From JBCBKL01 sp963922565 (GTDB lineage: Bacteria > Pseudomonadota > Alphaproteobacteria > Rhodobacterales > Rhodobacteraceae): DNA of 64,000 nt. Shown piece after piece: positions 25,349 to 32,758 of this stretch. Position 1 is the stretch's first letter. Each line of letters starts with the position of its first letter. The notes beneath the pieces are model-generated. The model saw only the letters and a program-made list of their open reading frames with translations, searched no databases and had not been told where the DNA came from. The stretch spans positions 1-64,000 of the forward strand of contig CAWUIQ010000008.1 in the NCBI GenBank assembly GCA_963922565.1, given 5' to 3'. The position numbers were made by a program, and so were the translations under genes.

Positions 25349-26314
25349 TACCACCTCGGGGTTGATCACGTGGATCGGTGCGCCTTCGGCAAAAGCATTC
25401 ACCTGATCAAAGATGTCCGAAAACTGCAGATCGAACTCGTCCTCTGTCACATAGCCGATATGGGGTGTGGCGAGCACGCGGGGGTTGGTCAGCAGCGGAT
25501 GCGCGGTGTCGGTCAGGGGCTCGGTATCGAACACATCGACAGCGGCAAAGCCTGGTCGGTTATTCGCCAGCGCGGCCTCTAGCACACCGGGCGCGATCAG
25601 CCCCGATCTTGAAGTGTTCACCAGAAGTGATCGGGGATCCATGGCCGCAAGATCCTCCGCCGTGACGATCCCCCTGGTGTCCGGCTTGAGGCGGACATGC
25701 AGGCTCACGATGTCGGATGTCGCAAAGAAGGTGCGACGGTCATCCGCAACGCTTTGCCCATCGGCTATGGCCCTTCTGCGGCCTTTGTCAGAGGCCCACC
25801 ACTGAACCCCGAGGCCAAGCGCCTCGGCATAACCCGCGACGGCCTTGGCAATGCGCCCATATCCGTAAAGGCCCAGTGTTTTGCCGCGCAGGGTCCGTCC
25901 CACGCCAAACTGCCATTGTCCGGCTTTGAGGCTCTCCGCTTGCTGCGGGATCTGCCGATAACTCGCCATGATGAGCGCCAGCGTCAGTTCTGCTGCGGCG
26001 TAGGACGGCGTGTCGCTGTGCATGTTCGAGCAGAGCATCACACCGTTCCGGGTGCAGGCCGCGACATCGATATGCGGGTAGACGCTGCGCTGGCTGATGA
26101 GTTTCAACTCCGGAAGCCGGTTCAGAAGATCTTCGGTGATCGCCGTCCGTTCCCGGAACAAAACAAGGCACTCGGCCTCTGCCACCCGGTCGGCAAGCCG
26201 GGCTGGATCGGGTTCGTGATCTGTCCACACTGTAACGTCATGCCCGGCAAGCTTTTCGAAACAGGGCAGGCCACGCAGCGTGTCGAACCAGTCGTCAAGA
26301 ATGTGAACCTTCAC
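25340..26314 (-). CDS. D-2-hydroxyacid dehydrogenase
   Basis: NAD(P)-dependent oxidoreductase of the phosphoglycerate/glycerate/formate dehydrogenase superfamily; 324 residues. The Rossmann motif GLYGYGRIAKAVAGYAE is at about residues 148-164. The substrate arginine is in NTSRSGLI, the glutamate partner in the FDTEPL block and the catalytic histidine in TPHIGYVTED. It would interconvert a 2-oxoacid and a D-2-hydroxyacid. The 79-residue gene precedes it with an ATGA overlap. Within the tricarboxylate locus it could act on an oxalo-type intermediate, but the sequence does not define the substrate. Confidence 0.87.
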   Translation of the reverse strand: MKVHILDDWFDTLRGLPCFEKLAGHDVTVWTDHEPDPARLADRVAEAECLVLFRERTAITEDLLNRLPELKLISQRSVYPHIDVAACTRNGVMLCSNMHSDTPSYAAAELTLALIMASYRQIPQQAESLKAGQWQFGVGRTLRGKTLGLYGYGRIAKAVAGYAEALGLGVQWWASDKGRRRAIADGQSVADDRRTFFATSDIVSLHVRLKPDTRGIVTAEDLAAMDPRSLLVNTSRSGLIAPGVLEAALANNRPGFAAVDVFDTEPLTDTAHPLLTNPRVLATPHIGYVTEDEFDLQFSDIFDQVNAFAEGAPIHVINPEVVSP

Positions 26315-26550
26315 CGGCTTTCCATACCCGACATCATGGAGGGGGTGCGAGGGGTCGGCACAAAGACCGGACTGTCGAGCGCACCCAGAGCCGCAGAGAC
26401 TTTCTGCCGTTCGGCCAGCAAATGGTTGAACTGCGCGTCGCAGCCAGAGATCGGCGTCGGATAGTCCCTTATCTCGGCGTTAAGAAGGGTCAGCGCTTGC
26501 GTGAGTTCGGCATGCGCGCAGATGATGCAATCGTTGTAGGGATCGGTCAT
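26311..26550 (-). CDS. Small protein of unknown function
   Basis: 79 residues, ATG at 26550 with a strong AGGAGG eight bases upstream, and an ATGA overlap with the hydroxyacid dehydrogenase gene; these two features support it as real. It has three cysteines, two in CIICAH near the N-terminus and one in SGCDAQ. The centre, DAQFNHLLAERQKVSAALGAL, is likely helical. I recognise no domain. It could be a small accessory subunit or a metal-binding or regulatory peptide for the downstream dehydrogenase. Confidence 0.65.
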   Translation of the reverse strand: MTDPYNDCIICAHAELTQALTLLNAEIRDYPTPISGCDAQFNHLLAERQKVSAALGALDSPVFVPTPRTPSMMSGMESR

Positions 26551-26569
26551 ATCTCGTGCCTCCTTTTTC

Positions 26570-26589
26570 TGTATACTATTGTATACTAA
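26570..26589. promoter_or_regulatory. Ten-base direct repeat TGTATACTA(T/A), probable operator or tandem -10
   Basis: GTATAC occurs at 26571-26576 and again at 26581-26586, each within TGTATACTA, exactly ten bases apart. It lies in the 51-base gap after the prpF-like gene and 20 bases before the 79-residue gene start, ahead of its AGGAGG. It resembles the phased repeats at 23631-23660. On the minus strand the sequence includes TATACAAT, which could itself be a -10 for the downstream pair of genes. Confidence 0.5.
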
Positions 26590-26601
26590 ACCGATTGGGA
26601 G

Positions 26602-27693
26602 TTAAAGAGGCGACCATATCCGAGATGGAACAAAGGCCTCTCCGGCGGCGAGTTTACGGGCCGTTCGATAAACGCCGGCGGAGTTGAGGGCGAGCCGCTC
26701 GTTTTCAAGCTCGTAGTCCACCAGGACATCAAAGATGCCGGACGGATGTTCCAGACTGACCGTCGCAGGGGATGCATCCGGGCGCACAGCCAGACCATCG
26801 GCCACGGTGCCGGGCAGCAGAACGCAGGTTGCCAGACACTGACCGCCGGTGACCGCCATGGTCGGGTGGCACTTCCACGGCATGAAGTATTGTGTCGAGA
26901 CATGGCCACCCTTACGCGGCGCCGCCAGAAGACCGACCTTGGGGATCACGGATTCTGTCACATCGCCCATCCCCATGCGCCGGGCCGCGTCGATCCTGAT
27001 CCGTTCCATCCGCTCAAGGAGAGCTGCGTTGGCATTGAGCTCAGCGGGGCTTTCACACCCGGTCAGACCGAAGTCCGATGCCCGCGCGATGACCATTGGC
27101 ATCGTCACATCAAGACAAGTGACCGCGATCCCGTCGATCACATCGATCAGGTTGCCTGTGGGCAGCATCTGACCCGTCGCCGCCCCCACGACATCCATGA
27201 ACCTCAATGCGATCGGGGCGCCGGTACCCGGCACGCCGTCGATTGCCATGTCACCGTCATAGGCCACGGTGCCACCGGGCGTTTGAACCAGGGCTGAAAC
27301 GCGGGCCTCGGTGTTGACGGCGCGGATCCGGACCTCGGTCTCATCGCCCGTCGGCTCGATCAAACCCATCTCGATCGCGGCCGGGCCGACGCCTGACAGG
27401 ATGTTGCCGCAAGTGGGCTTATAGTCGACAAGGCGGTCCTCGACGCCGACCTGCGCAAAGAAATAGTCGATATCGGCCCAGTCGTCGTCGGACCGTGACA
27501 GCATGGCGACCTTTGTCGTAATCGCCGCGCCGCCGCCGATCCCGTCGATATTCAGCGGGTGGCCCGCGCCGATCATGGCGATCAGAACTTCGCTGAGCGC
27601 GTCCAGATCCTCGGGCAGGTCGGCCCTGCGCAGATAGGGTCCGCGCGATGTGCCGCCGCGCATGAAAAGAAACGGGATGCCGGTCTGTGTCAT
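26602..27693 (-). CDS. PrpF-family isomerase (4-oxalomesaconate tautomerase / aconitate isomerase type)
   Basis: 363 residues of the PrpF fold, two diaminopimelate epimerase-like halves. The N-terminal MRGGTSRGPYL (residues 11-21) and KPTCGNILSGVGPAAIE segments are the family signature, with the catalytic-site cysteine in CGN. Known members isomerise trans- and cis-aconitate or methylaconitate (PrpF) or tautomerise 4-oxalomesaconate (GalD). Beside tcuAB, whose product is cis-aconitate, an aconitate or substituted-aconitate isomerase makes sense. It overlaps the dehydrogenase gene upstream by ATGA. The choice between substrates needs an assay. Confidence 0.85.
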   Translation of the reverse strand: MTQTGIPFLFMRGGTSRGPYLRRADLPEDLDALSEVLIAMIGAGHPLNIDGIGGGAAITTKVAMLSRSDDDWADIDYFFAQVGVEDRLVDYKPTCGNILSGVGPAAIEMGLIEPTGDETEVRIRAVNTEARVSALVQTPGGTVAYDGDMAIDGVPGTGAPIALRFMDVVGAATGQMLPTGNLIDVIDGIAVTCLDVTMPMVIARASDFGLTGCESPAELNANAALLERMERIRIDAARRMGMGDVTESVIPKVGLLAAPRKGGHVSTQYFMPWKCHPTMAVTGGQCLATCVLLPGTVADGLAVRPDASPATVSLEHPSGIFDVLVDYELENERLALNSAGVYRTARKLAAGEAFVPSRIWSPL

Positions 27694-28736
27694 GATCCAG
27701 CCCTTGTGATCAGAGTAGAAAGATGCGCGGCAAAGGCTTGGGTGCCAAGCCGTCCATGCAAGTCTGCCGTGCGGGTCTCTGGCTGACGCAAGGCTTCGGT
27801 CACGGCCTCTTCGATCCGTCTGGCCGCGTCTTCGGACCCGAGATGCCGCAGCAGCATTGCCGACGAAAGGATCAGGGATACCGGGTTGGCGCGGTCCTGT
27901 CCGGCGATATCGGGCGCCGATCCGTGCTGGGCCTGCGCCACCGCGTTGCGTGTGCCCAAATTGAGCGATGCGGCCAGCCCCAGGCCGCCTGCCAATTCCG
28001 ATGCGAGGTCCGACAGGATGTCGCCGAACATATTGGTCGTCACGATCACGTCGAAGCGGGCCGGGTCCCGGACTAGCAGCGCGGCGGCGGCGTCCACCAG
28101 CACTTCGTCATACGCGATCCCCGGATGTTCGGCGGCCACATTGCGCACCTCTTCCAGAAACAGACCATCGGACAGGCGCATGACGTTGGCCTTGTGAACG
28201 GCGGTCACGCGGGTACGGCCCTCACGGCGGGCAAGCTCGAAAGCGGCGCGCGCGATCCGGGCCGATCCTTCGGCGGTGATCTTGCGGGTGGCCAGCGCAA
28301 CGCCAGGCACCGGCATCACCTCTCCGCTGCCCTGATACATGTTGCGATCAGCATAGAACCCTTCGAGGTTTTCGCGCATGACGACGAGGTCAACGTCTTG
28401 CTGGACGGGCTTTGGCACCCCGTCAAAGCTGCGGGCGGGGCGGACATTGGCGAAGAGTTCGAGATGCTTGCGGATCACGCCCGACGGGTTCAGCCCGCCG
28501 TCGCTAACTGGTGGATAGCTATTGTGAGACACCGGACCAAGGATCACCCCATCGGCTGTGTCGCACAGTTCCAGAACAGCGTCGGGGATCGTCGTTCCCG
28601 TCGCGTTCAGGGCATCAAAGCCGATGTCGGCCGTCTCGAACGCGACGGTCTCACCGCAAGCGGTCTGAACCACCTTTTGCGTCGCCGTCATGATCTCGGG
28701 CCCGATCCCGTCGCCGGGCAGGCAGAGCAGGCGCAT
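27690..28736 (-). CDS. Isocitrate/isopropylmalate dehydrogenase-family enzyme
   Basis: 348 residues from the ATG at 28736, one base overlapping the transporter stop (TGATG). N-terminal LCLPGDGIGPEI, substrate-loop RKHLELFANVRPAR with the arginines that grip the malate moiety, VMRENLEGFYADR with the tyrosine, VHKANVMRLSDGLF with the lysine, and NMFGDILSDLASEL with the metal aspartates are all present. The family oxidatively decarboxylates 2-hydroxy-3-carboxy acids (isocitrate, 3-isopropylmalate, homoisocitrate, tartrate). Placement between a tricarboxylate transporter and a PrpF-type isomerase points to a dedicated isocitrate-like substrate. It is not the housekeeping isocitrate dehydrogenase by context; this is inference. 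Confidence 0.87.
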   Translation of the reverse strand: MRLLCLPGDGIGPEIMTATQKVVQTACGETVAFETADIGFDALNATGTTIPDAVLELCDTADGVILGPVSHNSYPPVSDGGLNPSGVIRKHLELFANVRPARSFDGVPKPVQQDVDLVVMRENLEGFYADRNMYQGSGEVMPVPGVALATRKITAEGSARIARAAFELARREGRTRVTAVHKANVMRLSDGLFLEEVRNVAAEHPGIAYDEVLVDAAAALLVRDPARFDVIVTTNMFGDILSDLASELAGGLGLAASLNLGTRNAVAQAQHGSAPDIAGQDRANPVSLILSSAMLLRHLGSEDAARRIEEAVTEALRQPETRTADLHGRLGTQAFAAHLSTLITRAGS

Positions 28737-30805
28737 CAGCCCCGCCCCAATGGCCATGGAAGCATGACGTAGCTTTGCAGCAGGCCCGGTGGGAAGTCGC
28801 GGTTGAGCGCGCCCGCCATGACGCACATCAGGCCGATCCCGCAGGCCGTGAGGATAATGGTCCGCAGCCAGCTTTCCCCAGCGCGAAGGCGCAGGAACGT
28901 GACCAGAAAGATCGAGAGCGCCAGTATGAAACCCAGGAGGGACGTCAGCACAAGCAGACCCGCGAACCACGCCAACGTCGACCAGAGGCCGTGCTGCATC
29001 GGTTCGCTGTCATGTTCCCGGTCGGCAAAGATCACATGGTTTTCGGGCCGCAACATCATCTGCACGATCAGGATCACACAACCGATCAGGGCGACACCGG
29101 AAACGAACCGCGGAAAGACCCGGTCAGTCGCTGAAAAATCAGGGATCATCGCGGCGTTGGCGTAGGCGACGCCCAGATAGGCGGTGACCAGCAGCAGAAA
29201 GATCAGGGGCGCGCGCTTGGATCCCGAGCCGACATCGCCCTCGGCCAGGATGTTCTTGGCCTGCCTAAGGCCCACCACGACGGATATCACGGTAATGATG
29301 ACCAGCACGATCACGATGGGGCTGAAGATATAGTCGATCCCTTCCTCGAACCCTCTGCGGAACCGTGAGCTGGCAATCTGTACGGCCTGGTTGGTGTAGT
29401 TTTCGGCCGGGCCGGACAGCACGAAGCCGATAAGGAAGGCGGGCCGGGACCAGTCGAACCTGCGCATCATGATCCCCAGCAGCCCAATCGCAAACAGCGC
29501 CACGAGGTCCAGCAGGTTCTGCCCGGACTGAAACGCTGCAAATGAGATAATCATGAACAGAAACGGAGCGAGCAGTGCAAAGCGGATCGTGGTCAGCTTT
29601 GCGATCGCGCCGGATGCGCCGATGCAGATCAGCGTGCCGACAACGTTGGCCAGCGCCAGCAGCCACACGATCGAATAGGTGATGTCGAGGTTGTTCTTGA
29701 GCATCGAGGGCCCGACCTCGATATTGCCCGATCCAAGCAGTGCGATCGCGCCGATAAAGATGGCCATCGAGCCGGAACCGGGGATGCCAAACAGAAGGGT
29801 AGGGACAAGGCCGCCGCCCTCCTTGGCGTTGTTCGAGCTTTCCGGCCCGATGACGCCCCGCACCTCGCCCTTGCCGAATTTCGATTTATCAGGCGTCGAT
29901 TGAACGGTGTGACCATAGGCGATCCAGTCGACCACGGATCCGCCCAAGCCGGGGATGACGCCGACAATCACCCCGATGATCGAACACCGCACCGATAGCC
30001 AGATATTGGCGAACCAGTCGCGGACCCCATCAAGCCAACCGCCGCCCAGTGTCGATCCTTCGGCTATGGCTCGATCCTGCCGCAGCAGCGCGACAATCTC
30101 CGGGATGGCAAAGATGCCGAGGCCTACGATCACCAGTTTCAGCCCGTCGCCGAGGTATTGATAAAGCGTGAAGCCGACGGTGCCGTTGTCCATGTAACCC
30201 CAGCTTTCGGGGACCATCCGCAGCGCACCGGCGCTGTCGCCCTCGCCAATCGTACCGACCATCATGCCAAGGCCGGCCGCCACGATCCCCTTGATCGCCA
30301 CACGGCCCGCGAGGATCCCAACCATCGAAAGGCCGAAGATCGTGATCATCAGCAATTCCGGCGTTCGGAATTCCAGCACGATGGGGCGTGCGACGAGGAT
30401 GAATAGAGTGAGAAAGCTCGCTCCGACCAGCCCGCCGAAAAGGGATGAGGCAAAGGCCGCCGATAGTGCTCTGGCCGCCATGCCGCGTTTGGCCATCGGA
30501 AAGCCGTCGAGAACGGTAGCCTGCGACGCCGACGAACCCGGTATGCCCATAAGGACCGAGGCGAAGGTGTCTGATGTCGGAACGACCGCCACCATCCCGA
30601 CCATCAGGGCAAGACCCAGAACCGGGTCCATCCCGAACATGAACGGCAAAAGCAGCGATAGGCCCGCGATGCCACCCAGCCCCGGAAAAACGCCAACCGC
30701 CAAGCCCATCACGACACCCAGCACGAGGTATGCGAGGACAATGGGATTGAGGATCAGCCCGAAGGCTTCGGCAAGGGCGGGCAGCGCTGTGGCGAGCAAG
30801 TCCAT
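28736..30805 (-). CDS. tctA: Fused tripartite tricarboxylate transporter membrane protein TctA-TctB
   Basis: 689 residues. Residues about 1-500 are the large permease TctA (VGVFPGLGGIAGLSLLLPF, PGSSASQATVLDGFPMAKRG and the second-half GVIPGLGGSVVDWIAYGHT and FGIPGSGSMAIFIGA). Residues about 530-689 form four more helices of the small subunit TctB. In most systems these are separate genes. The transporter couples uptake of carboxylates bound by TctC to the ion gradient. It lies 55 bases after tctC, across a strong hairpin, and overlaps the dehydrogenase gene by one base. Citrate is the classic substrate; here tricarballylate or aconitate is likelier from the neighbours. Confidence 0.9.
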   Translation of the reverse strand: MDLLATALPALAEAFGLILNPIVLAYLVLGVVMGLAVGVFPGLGGIAGLSLLLPFMFGMDPVLGLALMVGMVAVVPTSDTFASVLMGIPGSSASQATVLDGFPMAKRGMAARALSAAFASSLFGGLVGASFLTLFILVARPIVLEFRTPELLMITIFGLSMVGILAGRVAIKGIVAAGLGMMVGTIGEGDSAGALRMVPESWGYMDNGTVGFTLYQYLGDGLKLVIVGLGIFAIPEIVALLRQDRAIAEGSTLGGGWLDGVRDWFANIWLSVRCSIIGVIVGVIPGLGGSVVDWIAYGHTVQSTPDKSKFGKGEVRGVIGPESSNNAKEGGGLVPTLLFGIPGSGSMAIFIGAIALLGSGNIEVGPSMLKNNLDITYSIVWLLALANVVGTLICIGASGAIAKLTTIRFALLAPFLFMIISFAAFQSGQNLLDLVALFAIGLLGIMMRRFDWSRPAFLIGFVLSGPAENYTNQAVQIASSRFRRGFEEGIDYIFSPIVIVLVIITVISVVVGLRQAKNILAEGDVGSGSKRAPLIFLLLVTAYLGVAYANAAMIPDFSATDRVFPRFVSGVALIGCVILIVQMMLRPENHVIFADREHDSEPMQHGLWSTLAWFAGLLVLTSLLGFILALSIFLVTFLRLRAGESWLRTIILTACGIGLMCVMAGALNRDFPPGLLQSYVMLPWPLGRG

Positions 30806-30819
30806 GATGAAAATCCCAA

Positions 30820-30848
30820 CTGGCCCTGTCCTTGGGGGACAGGGCCAG
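30820..30848. other. Perfect stem-loop between tctC and tctAB
   Basis: Bases 30820-30831 (CTGGCCCTGTCC) pair perfectly with 30837-30848 (GGACAGGGCCAG) around a five-base loop. The twelve-pair stem starts 12 bases after the tctC stop on the minus strand and no T-run follows. Like the aglE-aglF hairpin, it is positioned to protect the binding-protein mRNA and reduce permease expression by attenuating or shielding. Confidence 0.72.
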
Positions 30849-30860
30849 CGAGTGGTGGCC

Positions 30861-31958
30861 TTAGTTCAGCGAAACGCCATAGCGCTCCTGAAGCCAATTC
30901 GTAACGAAGCCCTTGGCATCGTCCGATACCTGTGTCGCACTCACCAGCGCAGCGGCAGCCTCGTCGCCCGTCATCTGGGGATATTTGCCCAAACGCTTGG
31001 CCGAGATATCGGCAAAATCGGCGCGCGCTTTGACCGCCTCGAAAGCGGCTGTGTAGGTCACGATCGCATCGGCCGATGCGCCATTGGGCAGGAACACCAT
31101 CTTTTGAGCCGGGAAGCCCGCGATGAAGAACGCTTTCCATGCATCCCATTGGGTGCCCGAGGTTTCGCATCCCGCTGTGGCTTCGCAGACTTCCTTGAAG
31201 GTCGGGATGTCCGGGAATGTCGGGTCGCGTACGATGTTGCCATCGGCGTCCAGCGCACCCCATGTCATCATTGGCACCGCTGTTCCGGCTTCGACCAGGG
31301 GCGTCACGCCGCTGAGGTAAGATGACGATGTCTGATAGTCGATGTTCGCCTCGCCCCGTTCGAACATCAGGCGGCCGTCACCGCGACCCTTGATGCCAAA
31401 GACTGGTTCGACATTCAGGCCCAGCATCTCCCATGCCAGCAGCGGTACCAGATCAAGCCGGGTTGCGCCCTGGCTGCCATAGATGAATTCGACATCCTTC
31501 AGATCATCGGCGTCGCCGTCGAACCGGGCCGCCAGATCAGGCGGCAGATAGGCAACGCCGCCGGTGCCGGAGGCCAGAACGACGTTCCAGTCGCCGTATT
31601 CATATTTGACCCGCGGATCGCCCAGCAGGTACGGGAACTGCGTCGATCCCGATGAGCCAAAGATCAGCGTGCCGTCGTCATACTTCTGCTGCTGGAAAAA
31701 GTTGGCACCTTTGGTCGAACCCGCACCCGGCATGAACTTTACCACCACGGTGGGTTGTCCGGGCAATGCCTCGCTCAGCAGAGGTGCGTAGAAGTTGGCC
31801 CACTTGGCCGAGCCGCCCGTTTCCGAGAACGGGATGATCCATTCGACGGTTTTGCCCGCCAGGTCGATTCCGTGACCACCGGCAAACGTCGCTGTCGCTA
31901 TACCTGCGACGGCCACTGCACCAAGTGCCGCGTCGCGCGCGGTTTTGAGTATTTGCAT
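30861..31958 (-). CDS. tctC: Tripartite tricarboxylate transporter periplasmic binding protein TctC
   Basis: Periplasmic Bug-family solute receptor delivering a carboxylate to TctAB. 365 residues from the ATG at 31958, preceded by GGGAGGAAAAA; an open frame further upstream is not coding-like. A signal peptide of about 24 residues ends at TATFA. Bug-type features include GKTVEWIIPFSETGG near the mature N-terminus and VKFMPGAGSTKGANFF. It is longer than typical Bug proteins (about 300-330). First gene of the minus-strand transport operon, divergent from tctD; an inverted repeat lies in the gap. Confidence 0.88.
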   Translation of the reverse strand: MQILKTARDAALGAVAVAGIATATFAGGHGIDLAGKTVEWIIPFSETGGSAKWANFYAPLLSEALPGQPTVVVKFMPGAGSTKGANFFQQQKYDDGTLIFGSSGSTQFPYLLGDPRVKYEYGDWNVVLASGTGGVAYLPPDLAARFDGDADDLKDVEFIYGSQGATRLDLVPLLAWEMLGLNVEPVFGIKGRGDGRLMFERGEANIDYQTSSSYLSGVTPLVEAGTAVPMMTWGALDADGNIVRDPTFPDIPTFKEVCEATAGCETSGTQWDAWKAFFIAGFPAQKMVFLPNGASADAIVTYTAAFEAVKARADFADISAKRLGKYPQMTGDEAAAALVSATQVSDDAKGFVTNWLQERYGVSLN

Positions 31959-31976
31959 TTTTTCCTCCCATGTCGC

Positions 31977-32027
31977 ATTCCGCGATCCGCTCGGATACGC
32001 GGAATCAGCTGGTTCCTTAGGCCAGCT
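31977..32027. promoter_or_regulatory. Inverted repeats in the tctC/tctD divergent region
   Basis: ATTCCGCGATCCG (31977-31989) and CGGATACGCGGAAT (31992-32005) are inverted copies with one extra base in the right arm, centred 33 bases upstream of the tctC start. A second inverted repeat, AGCTGG/CCAGCT at 32007-32027, follows. The first is a good candidate for the binding site of the response regulator TctD, or a stem-loop in the tctC leader; it straddles the place where promoters for both directions must lie. Confidence 0.5.
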
Positions 32028-32083
32028 TGATGTCAGAGTGTTGACCTGCAAACCTTGCAGCAAGCTTTCAGCAGGGGAAAAAC

Positions 32084-32758
32084 GTGCGGATCGTCGTGGT
32101 TGAAGACAACGAGAACGTGGCGAAGGGCATTGCCTATCGGCTGCGGGACATCGGACATGCCGTTGATTTGCTGCACGACGGAAATGCGGCCGATGAGTTC
32201 CTTGCCGGCGATGATGCTGACCTTGCCATCATCGATATCAACCTTCCGGGTCTCGATGGTCTGAGTCTTGTCCGAAAGATGCGCGCGCGTGGTGATGGGC
32301 GGCCTGTCATCATGCTGACCGCGATGGCAGAGCTGGAAGACCGGGTTGCCGGTCTCGACAGCGGTGCCGATGACTACCTCGCCAAACCCTTTCAAATGGC
32401 AGAGCTCGAGGCCCGAATCCGGGCCCTTTCCCGGCGGTTGCCGCAGCAAATCACCGAAATGGTCGATGTCGGCGGCCTGTCCTTCGATGCAGCCACGCGC
32501 GAAGCGCGGGTTGATGGCCGCCCGCTTGATCTGCCGCGCCGGGAATTGTCGGTGCTTGAATGTCTGGTGACCGCCGCCGGTCGGACGGTGACGAAATCCG
32601 TGCTGCTCGACAACATGTACGGGACAGGGGCTGACGTCGACGAGACCGTGGTCGAGGTCTACGTATCGCGCCTGCGCAAACGTCTCAGACCTCACGGGAT
32701 CGAAATCAAGGTGCGGCGGGGCCTGGGCTATGTTCTGGCCGAAGCCGGTCCGGCATGA
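32084..32758 (+). CDS. tctD: OmpR-family response regulator TctD
   Basis: Response regulator of a two-component system controlling the divergent tctC operon. 224 residues from a GTG at 32084, preceded by AGGGGAAAAAC. The receiver domain has the acidic pocket in VVVEDN, the phosphoacceptor Asp51 in IIDINLPG and the Lys in LAKPFQ. A winged-helix DNA-binding domain fills residues about 128-222 (ETVVEVYVSRLRKRL, RRGLGYVL). It overlaps tctE by ATGA. The TctD/TctE names rest on position beside tctC and family resemblance. Confidence 0.88.
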   Translation: MRIVVVEDNENVAKGIAYRLRDIGHAVDLLHDGNAADEFLAGDDADLAIIDINLPGLDGLSLVRKMRARGDGRPVIMLTAMAELEDRVAGLDSGADDYLAKPFQMAELEARIRALSRRLPQQITEMVDVGGLSFDAATREARVDGRPLDLPRRELSVLECLVTAAGRTVTKSVLLDNMYGTGADVDETVVEVYVSRLRKRLRPHGIEIKVRRGLGYVLAEAGPA

